From: Bacteroidales bacterium
Lineage (GTDB): Bacteria; Bacteroidota; Bacteroidia; Bacteroidales; Paludibacteraceae
Direction: 5' to 3'
DNA: 21,876 bases
Assembly: GCA_004557405.1 (NCBI GenBank)
Contig: SFDZ01000023.1
Location: forward strand, 1 to 21,876
A model generated the notes under the pieces. That model had not been told where the DNA came from. It did no database searches and worked only from the letters and a program-made list of their open reading frames with translations. The position numbers were made by a program, and so were the translations under genes. The stretch's first letter is position 1. Every line of letters starts with the position of its first letter. Shown here one piece after another: positions 1 through 7,538 of this stretch.

Positions 1-21
1 TGTGAGAGTAGGTAGCCGCCG
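1..21 (+). rRNA. 5S ribosomal RNA, 3' end only
   Basis: The first 20 or so bases read GAGAGTAGGTAGCCGCC, which matches the closing helix region of bacterial 5S rRNA (the usual form is GAGAGTAGGT followed by a G/C-rich end). Only the 3' tip is present and the rest lies outside the window. It is followed at once by a strong hairpin, as expected at the end of an rRNA operon. The exact 3' end is uncertain by a few bases. Confidence 0.8.
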
Positions 22-27
22 TTTTTC

Positions 28-63
28 GAAAGCCTTCACGATTTCTTTTTCGTGAAGGCTTTC
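28..63 (+). terminator. Hairpin terminator after 5S rRNA
   Basis: A perfect 13-bp stem (28-40 with 51-63, GAAAGCCTTCACG and its complement) encloses a 10-base T-rich loop. It starts 7 bases after the 5S end, where an rRNA operon would terminate. There is no long T-run after the stem, so termination efficiency cannot be judged from sequence. Confidence 0.75.
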
Positions 64-169
64 TTGCTGTACACCAACCTGAAGAAAAAATAGGTCGGGA
101 TAATTTGTGGTTGTCATAAAAAATGTGTAACTTGCAACGCTAATAAAAAACGTAAAATATTTGAGAATT

Positions 170-1534
170 ATGACTATACAAGAGTATATCAGTGCGCATC
201 GTGAGCGTTTTATGGCGGAGTGGGCGAGTTTGTTGCGTATTCCGAGTGTGAGTTGTCAGGAGGAACATAAGGCCGATATGTTGCGCTGCGCCGAACGTTG
301 GCGCGAATTGCTGATAGAGGCAGGAGCACAGCATGCCGAAATTATGCCGTCAGAAGGTAATCCGTTTGTGTATGCAGAGTACACACCGGCGCAGCCGAAA
401 CAGACAGTTTTGGTGTATGCACACTATGATGTGATGCCGGCCGAACCACTTGAGCAATGGCACAGCAATCCGTGGGAACCGGAAATTCGTGAAGAGCAGG
501 GTGCGTTACGGTTGTTTGCTCGTGGCGCCGATGATGACAAGGGACAAGCAATGATTCAGGTTAAGGCTTTCGAATTTTTGGTGAAAAATGCTTTGTTGGA
601 ATCTCAAGTGAAGTTTTTATTCGAAGGCGAGGAGGAGATTGGTAGTCCATCGTTGGAACGTTTTATTCGCGAGCATCGGGATTTGTTGCGATGTGATGTG
701 ATTTTGGTGTCGGATACATCGATGATAGGCAAGAATACACCGTCGATTACGACAGGTTTGCGTGGGTTGGCTTATTGGCAGGTGGAAGTTACCGGGCCGA
801 ATCGCGATTTGCATTCCGGGCATTTTGGCGGAGCGGTGAAAAATCCCATCAATGCGTTGTGTGAAATGCTCAGTCGTGTAGTAGATGCGCACGGACGCAT
901 TGTCGTTCCTCATTTTTACGACCATGTGTTGCCCATTCCGGATGCCGAACGGGCGATGATGGCGCAGATACCTTTTGATGAGGCGACGTATAGGCAGGCC
1001 ATAGATGTTGATGCTGTGTTTGGTGAAGAGGGTTTCTCGACGCTTGAGCGTAATTCGTGCCGGCCGTCGTTTGATATTTGTGGTATTTGGGGCGGCTATC
1101 AAGGCGAGGGCAGTAAAACAGTGATTCCGAGCAAAGCGTTTGCAAAAATATCATGTCGTTTGGTGGCTAATCAGAATCACGAAGAGATTTCGAATAATAT
1201 GGCGGAATATTTGCAATCGATTGCTCCTCAGGGAGTTAGAGTGAATGTAACGCCAATGCACGGGGGACAGGGTTATGTGTGTCCGATTGATATTCCGGCT
1301 TACAAAGCAGCCGAGAAAGGATTCGAAACGGCGTTTGGCAAGCGTCCGTTGGCGGCGCGTCGTGGTGGCTCCATTCCCATTATTTCGACGTTCGAACAGG
1401 TGTTGGGCGTGAAAACTATTCTAATGGGATTCGGCCTGGAACAGAATGCAATTCATTCGCCCAACGAATCGATGGATCTTGATGTTTGGGAGAAAGGCAT
1501 TGTGGCCGTTGCTACTTTTTATCAAAATTTGTAA
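170..1534 (+). CDS. M20 family dipeptidase/metallopeptidase
   Basis: A 454-residue cytosolic zinc peptidase of family M20 that probably cleaves dipeptides or short peptides (CNDP/PepV-like subgroup). Visible family motifs are YAHYDVMP (H85, D87), ADDDKG around residues 120-125 (bridging Asp and Lys), FEGEEEIGS (general-base Glu and metal ligand, about 151-159), VSDTS (D182) and a late AIHSPNE with the last His ligand. DLHSGHFGG at 213-221 lies in the dimerisation (lid) domain. The ATG at 170 is preferred over the in-frame TTG at 161, since no TTG start is needed. A poor promoter-like match (TTG at 132-134, AATATTTG at 156-163, 21-base gap) lies just upstream but would leave almost no leader. 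It stands alone between the rRNA operon and a convergent terminator shared with gltX. The substrate cannot be told from sequence. Confidence 0.93.
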   Translation: MTIQEYISAHRERFMAEWASLLRIPSVSCQEEHKADMLRCAERWRELLIEAGAQHAEIMPSEGNPFVYAEYTPAQPKQTVLVYAHYDVMPAEPLEQWHSNPWEPEIREEQGALRLFARGADDDKGQAMIQVKAFEFLVKNALLESQVKFLFEGEEEIGSPSLERFIREHRDLLRCDVILVSDTSMIGKNTPSITTGLRGLAYWQVEVTGPNRDLHSGHFGGAVKNPINALCEMLSRVVDAHGRIVVPHFYDHVLPIPDAERAMMAQIPFDEATYRQAIDVDAVFGEEGFSTLERNSCRPSFDICGIWGGYQGEGSKTVIPSKAFAKISCRLVANQNHEEISNNMAEYLQSIAPQGVRVNVTPMHGGQGYVCPIDIPAYKAAEKGFETAFGKRPLAARRGGSIPIISTFEQVLGVKTILMGFGLEQNAIHSPNESMDLDVWEKGIVAVATFYQNL

Positions 1535-1602
1535 GGTGTGAATAGTTTGTAATGCGATGATTATTAATTGAATAAGTGTTTTTAATAAAAATATCGAAAA
1601 GC

Positions 1603-1637
1603 AAAAAGGCTGCTTTCAACAAGAAGCAGCCTTTTTT
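1603..1637. terminator. Bidirectional terminator between the M20 peptidase and gltX
   Basis: A perfect 13-bp stem, 1603-1615 (AAAAAGGCTGCTT) with 1624-1636, and an 8-base loop. A T-run follows on the plus strand and the A-run at the other side gives a U-tract on the minus strand. It lies between two convergent genes and fits intrinsic termination of both. Confidence 0.88.
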
Positions 1638-1659
1638 GTTGTTGATGTTTTCCGGAACT

Positions 1660-3174
1660 TTACTTTATCGTTTCGAGCGCATAGGTAAGGCGGCGCAGCA
1701 CCTCGTCTTTGCCGAGAATTTGTGTGATGGCAAACATTTGCGGGCCGCGCATTTCGCCGACAAGTGTCAAGCGGAATGGGTTCATCACGTTGCCAAGGCC
1801 GTACCCTTTGGCTTCGCACCACGCTTTGACGGTGGCTTCGGTTTGTTCGGCGTTGTCGAATGTGTCGAGCGTTTGCAGAAATGTCAGCAGGTCGGTCAGT
1901 AGCGCGGGTGTTTCGGGTTTCCAGCGTTTTTGCACATCTTTTTCGTTAAATTCTTTGGGCGCAACGAAGAAGAAACGGCACAAATCCCACAAGTCGTTGG
2001 TGAATGTGGCGCGCTCTTTCATGGCAGCGACAGCGGCTTCGGCTTTGGGAGCGTCGGGCTCGAGACCGAGTTCGCGCAGTTTGGCAAGAATCACTTGCGC
2101 CAATTCGCTGTTCGATTTCTTTTGCAGATAAAGGTGATTGAAGTGTTTGCCTTTTTCGTAGTCGAATTTAGCGCCACTTTTGCTGCATTTTTTGAGGTCG
2201 AAAAGGTGTATCAGTTCGTCCATCGACATAATTTCTTGGTCGTTGCCGGGATTCCAACCGAGCAGTGCCAAGAAGTTGATGACGGCTTCGGGCAAGTAGC
2301 CGCTCTCGCGATAGCCTGACGACACTTCGCCCGTTTTCGGGTCGTGCCATTCGAGCGGGAATACGGGGAAACCGAGTCGGTCGCCGTCGCGTTTGCTCAG
2401 TTTTCCGTTGCCATCGGGTTTCAAAAGTAGCGATAGGTGCGCAAATTGCGGCATGGTCGATTCCCAACCGAAAGCGCGATAGAGCAGCACATGCAGCGGT
2501 GCCGACGGCAGCCACTCTTCGCCACGAATGACGTGCGATACCTCCATCAGGTGGTCGTCCACGATGTTGGCAAGGTGGTAGGTAGGCAGATTGTCGGCCG
2601 ATTTGTAGAGCACTTTGTCGTCGAGAATGGACGAGTTGATATGCACTTCGCCACGAATCAGGTCGTTGACTACCACATCTTCGCCCGGCTCAATTTTGAA
2701 ACGTACCACATATTGTTCGCCGTTGGCAATGCGGCGTTCTACCTCTTCGTTGCTCAGCGTCAGCGAGTTGGTCATTTGCAAACGTGTCGAAGCATCGTAT
2801 TGAAAATTAGCCACTTCCTTGCGTTTAGCCTCCAACTGTTCGGGTGTATCGAATGCGATGTATGCTTTGTCGGCATCGAGCAGTTGTTGCACATATTTCT
2901 TGTAGATGTCCTTGCGCTCGCTTTGGCGGTACGGGCCGTAATTGCCGCCGAAGGAAACACCCTCGTCGAATTTGATGCCGAGCCATGTCAGCGCCTCGAT
3001 GATATATTCTTCGGCACCGGGCACAAAGCGTTGGCTGTCAGTATCTTCGATGCGGAAAATCAATTCGCCGCCATGTTGTTTGGCGAACAAATAATTGTAG
3101 AGGCAGGTGCGAACCCCGCCGATATGCAGCGCACCCGTAGGCGACGGTGCAAAACGAACACGAACTTTATTCAT
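1660..3174 (-). CDS. gltX: Glutamyl-tRNA synthetase
   Basis: Class I aminoacyl-tRNA synthetase that charges tRNA-Glu with glutamate in the cytosol. It has 504 residues, normal for the family. The N-terminal Rossmann domain carries FAPSPTG and the HIGH-type signature HIGG at 17-20; the second ATP-binding signature is KLSKR at 258-262, followed by DGDRLGFP. IEDTD at 42-46 and the RGEEWLPSAPLH segment at 218-229 are also typical. The C-terminal third is the helical anticodon-binding region. It is the last gene of a minus-strand run: aspS, lipoprotein, holin-like protein, gltX. A 63-base gap precedes it and no own promoter is evident. Discriminating or non-discriminating specificity cannot be told without knowing whether GatCAB is present. 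Confidence 0.97.
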   Translation of the reverse strand: MNKVRVRFAPSPTGALHIGGVRTCLYNYLFAKQHGGELIFRIEDTDSQRFVPGAEEYIIEALTWLGIKFDEGVSFGGNYGPYRQSERKDIYKKYVQQLLDADKAYIAFDTPEQLEAKRKEVANFQYDASTRLQMTNSLTLSNEEVERRIANGEQYVVRFKIEPGEDVVVNDLIRGEVHINSSILDDKVLYKSADNLPTYHLANIVDDHLMEVSHVIRGEEWLPSAPLHVLLYRAFGWESTMPQFAHLSLLLKPDGNGKLSKRDGDRLGFPVFPLEWHDPKTGEVSSGYRESGYLPEAVINFLALLGWNPGNDQEIMSMDELIHLFDLKKCSKSGAKFDYEKGKHFNHLYLQKKSNSELAQVILAKLRELGLEPDAPKAEAAVAAMKERATFTNDLWDLCRFFFVAPKEFNEKDVQKRWKPETPALLTDLLTFLQTLDTFDNAEQTEATVKAWCEAKGYGLGNVMNPFRLTLVGEMRGPQMFAITQILGKDEVLRRLTYALETIK

Positions 3175-3237
3175 AATAGTGTATAGTGTTTAATGCAAAG
3201 TGCAAAACAGTTGCACCATGCGGGTTTAGTTAGATAC

Positions 3238-3573
3238 TTAATAGAATAAATTGTTCAACAAATTTGTTACTATCGACACGATGATGCTGAACAACAACGC
3301 CCACCAAAAGCCGTTCACCTGAAAGCCGTTGAGCAGTTTGCCTGCCAGCAGAATGATGACGGCATCGATGACGAGCAGAAACAACCCTAACGTAATCACA
3401 GTTACAGGAATAGTCAGCAGCGTCAGCAAGGGCTTTACCAGCACGTTCAGCAAGGCGATGACAAACGCCACACCGATAGCCGTCCAATAACTTTTTACAC
3501 TTATGCCCGGCAACAGCCAAGCCGTCAGATATACAGCCAGAGCCGAAATTAACAAATTGATTATAAATGACAT
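3238..3573 (-). CDS. Small 4-TM membrane protein, 'phage holin family' (PF04020-like)
   Basis: A 111-residue, very hydrophobic protein with about four membrane segments (roughly 3-22, 30-48, 51-78 and 87-108) and few charges. The pattern (LPGI near 21-24, ALLNVLVKPLL, ITLGLFLLVIDAVIILLAG) matches the family named 'mycobacterial 4 TMS phage holin', which is widespread in bacterial chromosomes and has no established function. The family name does not imply a prophage here: no other phage gene is present, and it sits 13 bases after a lipoprotein gene in a tRNA-synthetase operon. Location is the inner membrane. Its role is unknown. Confidence 0.85.
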   Translation of the reverse strand: MSFIINLLISALAVYLTAWLLPGISVKSYWTAIGVAFVIALLNVLVKPLLTLLTIPVTVITLGLFLLVIDAVIILLAGKLLNGFQVNGFWWALLFSIIVSIVTNLLNNLFY

Positions 3574-3586
3574 AACATTTTATATC

Positions 3587-4084
3587 TTAATATTGCGAAA
3601 CCGATTTCAACTCTCCATTGACGAATTCAAAACGAAATTCGGTGGTGTAAAAATCATCACTATCCTTAAAAACCCGTTTCTCATATTCCCACGTTTCGTG
3701 AAAGTCGTCTCCATAAGTACGAATGCTTGTTTTATGCGGGCGTCCCATCAGCATTTTGACCGAATCTTTCGGCATATAGGTGTGCAGTTTCACAATGCCT
3801 TTTCGGGTCGAGAGTTCGAACCATTGAATATTGCGTCGTGGTTTTTGATCTATATGACTCTCCTCGGACACTTCATCGTTGATTTTTTGAAAGATACTTT
3901 GTACGGCTTTGAGCCCGGATTTCATTACTTCATTTGTCAGTTCAATCACGTTGGTATCTTGCGCTTCCACTGCGGATAATTGTTCGTCTGCCGTTTCGTC
4001 GGTTGGTGGGGTTGCGCACGAAGTGCTCACTACACAAATGAGAGCGAGCAGACAAATGGTTGAGAATTTTAGAAGGATGTTCAT
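3587..4084 (-). CDS. Lipoprotein with a BamE/SmpA-like C-terminal segment
   Basis: A 165-residue protein with a lipoprotein signal: positively charged start, hydrophobic stretch 8-19 and a STSC lipobox with Cys23 as the lipidated residue. Residues 25-45 are acidic and probably disordered. The region from about 98 to 165 (YMPKDSVKMLMGRP, then TWEYE and a beta-rich end FRFEFVNGELKSVSQY) resembles the short alpha-beta fold of BamE/SmpA/OmlA-type outer-membrane lipoproteins, where a Gly-x-Pro turn follows a helix; this is an inference from pattern only. The start lies 12 bases after the aspS stop, so it is in the aspS operon. I do not recognise a named gene. Confidence 0.8.
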   Translation of the reverse strand: MNILLKFSTICLLALICVVSTSCATPPTDETADEQLSAVEAQDTNVIELTNEVMKSGLKAVQSIFQKINDEVSEESHIDQKPRRNIQWFELSTRKGIVKLHTYMPKDSVKMLMGRPHKTSIRTYGDDFHETWEYEKRVFKDSDDFYTTEFRFEFVNGELKSVSQY

Positions 4085-4096
4085 AAGATTTAGTTT

Positions 4097-5851
4097 TTAT
4101 TCCTTTACGTCCACTTTCAGCCCCAATTCGTCGAGTTGCGATTGGTCGATGAAGCCCGGTGCATCGAGCATAACGTCGCGTCCCGAGTTGTTTTTCGGGA
4201 AGGCAATGCAGTCGCGAATGCTGTCCAGGCCGGCAAAGAGCGACACAAAACGGTCGAGGCCGTACGCCAAACCGCCGTGAGGTGGCGCACCGAATTTGAA
4301 GGCATTCATCAAGAAACCGAATTTGGCTTGCGCTTGTTCGGGCGTGAAACCGAGTATCTCGAACACTTTTTCCTGCAACTTGGCATCGTGGATACGGATG
4401 CTGCCGCCGCCCACTTCCACGCCGTTGATGACCATGTCGTAGGCGTTGGCACGCACGGCAGCAGGGTCGGTGTCGAGCAGCGGAATGTCTTCGGGTTTGG
4501 GTGCTGTAAACGGATGATGCATGGCCATCAGGCGTTGTTCTTCGTCGCTCCATTCGTACATCGGGAAATCGACCACCCACAAACAACTGAATTTATTTTT
4601 GTCGCGTAATCCCAACTGCGAACCCATTTCGAGACGCAATTCGCAGAGTTGTTTGCGGGTTTTCAGGGCATCGGCACCGCTGAGAATCAATATCAAATCG
4701 CCGGCTTCGGCCTGCATGGCTGTTTTCAGTTGTTGCAGCACATCTTGCGTGTAGAATTTATCGACACTCGATTTCACGTTGCCGTCGGCTTCTACGCGGG
4801 CGTACACCATTCCTTTGGCACCGATTTGTGGTCGTTTTACAAATTCGGTCAGTGCGTCGAGTTGCTTGCGGGTGTACGATGCGGCACCTTTGGCACAAAT
4901 GCCGCCGATGTAGGCCGCCTCGTCGAACACACTGAAGCCGTGCCCTTTCAGCACGTCCATCAGTTCCACAAAACGCATGTCGAAACGTGTGTCGGGTTTA
5001 TCGCTGCCGTAGAATTTCATGGCGTCGTGCCACGTCATGCGCGGCAGTTTGGGCAGGTCGATGCCTTTTATGGCCTTGAACAAATGGCGGCTCATGCCTT
5101 CGAACATATTCAAAATGTCTTCTTGTTCGACGAACGACATTTCGCAGTCTATTTGCGTAAATTCGGGCTGACGGTCGGCACGCAAATCTTCGTCGCGGAA
5201 ACATTTCACAATCTGGAAATAGCGGTCGAATCCGCTGACCATCAACAGTTGTTTCAGTGTTTGCGGACTTTGCGGCAGAGCGTAGAATTGCCCTTGATTC
5301 ATACGGCTCGGCACCACAAAATCGCGCGCGCCTTCGGGCGTGGAGTTGACCAATACGGGCGTTTCCACCTCCAAAAATCCCTGTTCGTCGAGATAGCGGC
5401 GCACCTCGAAAGCCATTTTGTGGCGCAATTCGAGATTTTTGCGCACGCACGCACGCCGCAAGTCGAGGTAACGATATTTCATGCGCAGGTCGTCGCCGCC
5501 GTCGGTCTCGTCTTCGATGGTGAAAGGCGGCGTGGCAGCCTCGTTCAGCACGTTCAGTTCGGAAACGATGATTTCGATATCGCCCGTGGGCATATTGGCA
5601 TTTTTGCTGTAGCGTTCGGCCACTGCACCGGTTATTTGAATAACGTATTCGCGCCCGAGGTGATTTGCTTTTTCACACAATTCGGCATTAACCTCTTGAT
5701 TAAAAGCAAGTTGCGTAATCCCGTAACGGTCGCGCAAGTCGATAAAAGTCATTCCGCCCATTTTGCGGATGCGTTGCACCCAGCCGGCAAGGGTTACCGT
5801 TTGTCCGATGTTGGCGGCACGAAGTTCGCCGCAAGTTGTTGTTCTGTACAT
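4097..5851 (-). CDS. aspS: Aspartyl-tRNA synthetase
   Basis: Class IIb synthetase that charges tRNA-Asp, 584 residues, the usual bacterial length. The order is an N-terminal OB-fold anticodon-binding domain (about 1-105, with GWVQRIRKMGGMTFIDLRD), the catalytic core with motif 2 FRDEDLRADRQPEFTQID (218-235), a bacterial GAD insertion domain (about 290-410), and motif 3 GLAYGLDRF (527-535, Arg534). LPQSPQ at 192-197 is the typical amino-acid binding loop. The ATG at 5849-5851 aligns with the normal N-terminus of the family. It is the first gene of the operon with the lipoprotein, the holin-like protein and gltX. It is divergent from ruvX, and the AT-rich gap between them must hold both promoters. 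Confidence 0.97.
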   Translation of the reverse strand: MYRTTTCGELRAANIGQTVTLAGWVQRIRKMGGMTFIDLRDRYGITQLAFNQEVNAELCEKANHLGREYVIQITGAVAERYSKNANMPTGDIEIIVSELNVLNEAATPPFTIEDETDGGDDLRMKYRYLDLRRACVRKNLELRHKMAFEVRRYLDEQGFLEVETPVLVNSTPEGARDFVVPSRMNQGQFYALPQSPQTLKQLLMVSGFDRYFQIVKCFRDEDLRADRQPEFTQIDCEMSFVEQEDILNMFEGMSRHLFKAIKGIDLPKLPRMTWHDAMKFYGSDKPDTRFDMRFVELMDVLKGHGFSVFDEAAYIGGICAKGAASYTRKQLDALTEFVKRPQIGAKGMVYARVEADGNVKSSVDKFYTQDVLQQLKTAMQAEAGDLILILSGADALKTRKQLCELRLEMGSQLGLRDKNKFSCLWVVDFPMYEWSDEEQRLMAMHHPFTAPKPEDIPLLDTDPAAVRANAYDMVINGVEVGGGSIRIHDAKLQEKVFEILGFTPEQAQAKFGFLMNAFKFGAPPHGGLAYGLDRFVSLFAGLDSIRDCIAFPKNNSGRDVMLDAPGFIDQSQLDELGLKVDVKE

Positions 5852-5932
5852 AGCGATATGTTTTTGTTTTGATATTTTTTTGTAAATAAGTGTCTGAAAA
5901 TCAGATTGCTAAAAAGCAGACATACTAACCGA

Positions 5933-5940
5933 CAAATTTA
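5933..5940 (-). promoter_or_regulatory. Possible -7 box of the aspS operon promoter
   Basis: On the minus strand this reads TAAATTTG, a full match to the Bacteroidetes -7 consensus TAnnTTTG, about 80 bases before the aspS start. No TTG is found at the expected -33 distance, so support is only partial. Confidence 0.4.
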
Positions 5941-5987
5941 CAATTTTTTTTTCGTTTGTGCCGTATTTTTTAGCATATTTTTTCTGC

Positions 5988-6020
5988 TTTTGGTCAATTG
6001 ACTATTTTTTTGTACTTTTG
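5988..6020 (+). promoter_or_regulatory. Bacteroidetes-type promoter of ruvX
   Basis: TTTTG at 5988-5992 (-33 box), a 20-base gap and TACTTTTG at 6013-6020 (-7 box, full match to TAnnTTTG). It lies 21 bases before the proposed TTG start of ruvX. Any upstream in-frame start would fall in or before the promoter, so it supports that start. Confidence 0.8.
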
Positions 6021-6041
6021 TGCCGCATTTCGATTTGGATT

Positions 6042-6458
6042 TTGGCACGGATTTTAGCAATAGATTTTGGCGAAAAACGCACCGGCATTGCGGTGTCGGA
6101 TGTGTTGCAGTTGATAGCGAACGGCTTGACAACGGTCGATACATCGCAACTCGAGACGTTTCTGGCTGACTATGTTGCGCGCGAGCCGGTGGAATGTTTC
6201 GTGGTAGGTCTGCCCAAAACGTTGCGTGGCGAACCGGCGGCCATCACGGCGAAACTGTTGACCTTTGTCGAAAAAATGCGTCGGCGTTTCCCACACATTC
6301 CGGTTGAATTGGTGGACGAACGGTTTACATCGAAAATGGCGTTTCAGGCCATGATTGATGGCGGCCTGAAGAAAAAAGCACGCCAAAACAAAGCTATGAT
6401 AGACCAAGTGAGTGCAACTATTATGCTCGAGGAGTATCTCGAGCGTCGGCGACAATAG
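6042..6458 (+). CDS. ruvX: RuvX/YqgF family pre-16S rRNA nuclease (Holliday-junction resolvase-like)
   Basis: RNase H-fold protein of the YqgF/RuvX family. Members process the 5' end of pre-16S rRNA and were first predicted as Holliday-junction resolvases. Motifs are RILAIDFGEKRTGIAVSD near the start (catalytic Asp8), VVGLPKTLRG in the middle, LVDERFTS, and IDQVSATIMLEEYL near the end with a late acidic residue. With a TTG start at 6042 the protein begins M-A-R-I-L-A-I-D and has 138 residues, the family's usual length. A longer in-frame reading from 5958 would add 28 hydrophobic residues encoded in and before the promoter, so it is rejected. There is no ATG option near the motif. A barrel-protein gene follows after 29 bases and may be co-transcribed. 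Confidence 0.92.
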   Translation: MARILAIDFGEKRTGIAVSDVLQLIANGLTTVDTSQLETFLADYVAREPVECFVVGLPKTLRGEPAAITAKLLTFVEKMRRRFPHIPVELVDERFTSKMAFQAMIDGGLKKKARQNKAMIDQVSATIMLEEYLERRRQ

Positions 6459-6487
6459 TCGGCTGAATAATTAAATTACAACTATTT

Positions 6488-7117
6488 ATGAACCGTTTGC
6501 TTTCGATGATATTTGTGGGCGTTTTTGCGGCTTTCACCGTTATGTCGGTGGCGCAAGACGCACCACGCAAGGTGTTTCGGGGTTATTCCGGCGGCATGAT
6601 GTTGCATGCCGGTTATCTGTTTGGCGGCAATGCGGATGCACCTTGCAAACCGCAGGGCGCCACTTATGGCATTGGCGGCGCGTTGCGGGTCAACTTGCTT
6701 GAACATCTGCGCATTGGTGGCGAAGGTTATGTATCGACCATGCCGTCGTCGTTTACCGACTGCCACGATGTGTTGCGCAAAGGTAGTTATGTGCGCAACG
6801 GTTGGGGAGGTTTTTTGGCCGATGCATATTGGCGTTTCGACAAAGCGTGGCCTTACGTTGGTGCTACCATTGGCGGCGGCGCGGTACGCAGTTTGTTCTT
6901 GCTCGATGGCCATCAGGACGATTGGCAGCCGGAGACATCGGCCGTGCTCAACAAACAGAGTTATTTTTGCGTGGCGCCATTTGTCGGATGCGACTATCTG
7001 CTGACGCCGCGCGTCCACCTGACGTTTAAGTTGGATTGGGTGATAGCCGTCCACGGCAACCATTTGGTGGCACCGACAGGTCCTCGATTTTATTTCGGAT
7101 TTTTATTTTGCCATTGA
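6488..7117 (+). CDS. Secreted outer-membrane beta-barrel-like protein
   Basis: A 209-residue hypothetical protein with an N-terminal signal peptide (MNRLLSMIFVGVFAAFTVMSVA, cleavage likely before QDAP). The mature part is rich in Gly and aromatic residues and shows alternating beta-strand patterns (GGMMLHAGYLFGG, YGIGGALRVNLLEHLRIGGEGYV, GGFLADAYWRF, YVGATIGGGAV, HLTFKLDWVI, RFYFGFLF), as in small 8-stranded outer-membrane barrels. Conserved-looking Cys residues lie in presumed loops. It follows ruvX by 29 bases with no separate promoter visible. No function can be assigned. A second, unrelated-looking barrel gene lies on the other side of nrdJ. Confidence 0.75.
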   Translation: MNRLLSMIFVGVFAAFTVMSVAQDAPRKVFRGYSGGMMLHAGYLFGGNADAPCKPQGATYGIGGALRVNLLEHLRIGGEGYVSTMPSSFTDCHDVLRKGSYVRNGWGGFLADAYWRFDKAWPYVGATIGGGAVRSLFLLDGHQDDWQPETSAVLNKQSYFCVAPFVGCDYLLTPRVHLTFKLDWVIAVHGNHLVAPTGPRFYFGFLFCH

Positions 7118-7538
7118 CGGGGCTCGTAAAAGTCCGCGTGGCGATGTGTTTCGGCGACTTCTTTTGGAGTTGTCTGGCACTTTTTTTGGGAATTGCAGGC
7201 GGATGTTATTGTCCTATAGAGCAACAATGACGCATGAACAAAATAGAAAAACCGATGTAATGTGAAAATCGGTGTATATAATTATGGTGTTTTGCTTTGT
7301 TGTATTTTATGAATGAAGTTGGTTTTTCGTTTCGGATAACTTTTTGTGTATTCTGAAAAATTATATGTCTGAAAATGAATAAGATACGATTTTTTGTGGA
7401 AAACTTTTTGAAAAATTTCTGTATTAGTGTTGCGTATTTTGGAAAATCGTTGTAATATTGCAACTGCATTTTGTGTGCGACAAATGCCCGAAAAATCGCG
7501 AATATAGTATCAAAAAACATAGAAAAATTTTCTTTATC
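7118..7538. other. 421-base AT-rich gap before nrdJ
   Basis: No supported gene. It holds the nrdJ promoter (7430-7460) and a roughly 70-base nrdJ leader. A small inverted repeat (ACCGAT and ATCGGT, around 7249-7271) could be a weak terminator for the barrel gene upstream. Although nrdJ encodes a cobalamin-dependent enzyme, I find no cobalamin-riboswitch B12-box-like motif here. I also find no clear NrdR-type palindrome. Short open frames on both strands have AT-driven composition and overlap the promoter. Confidence 0.5.
7430..7460 (+). promoter_or_regulatory. Bacteroidetes-type promoter of nrdJ
   Basis: TTG at 7430-7432, a 20-base gap and TAATATTG at 7453-7460 (one mismatch to TAnnTTTG). 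The spacing equals that of the other promoters in the window. It gives a leader of about 70 bases before the GTG start. Confidence 0.65.

Noticed and set aside
132..163. Promoter for the M20 peptidase
   Set aside because: The -7 box has a mismatch and the start codon would lie almost at the transcription start; not strong enough to list.
3200..3216. Small hairpin (GTGCAA and TTGCAC) between gltX and the holin-like gene
   Set aside because: It is a six-pair stem without a U-run inside an operon and was not considered a terminator or operator.
3238..3573. Prophage remnant, suggested by the holin family name
   Set aside because: No lysin, capsid, integrase or attachment site is nearby, and the gene is embedded in a housekeeping operon.
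4649..5872. Long plus-strand open frame opposite aspS
   Set aside because: Shadow of aspS; the same G/C-skewed codons keep the reverse strand open.
7118..7538. Cobalamin riboswitch before nrdJ
   Set aside because: No B12-box-like segment or suitable helices were found, and the leader after the promoter is too short.
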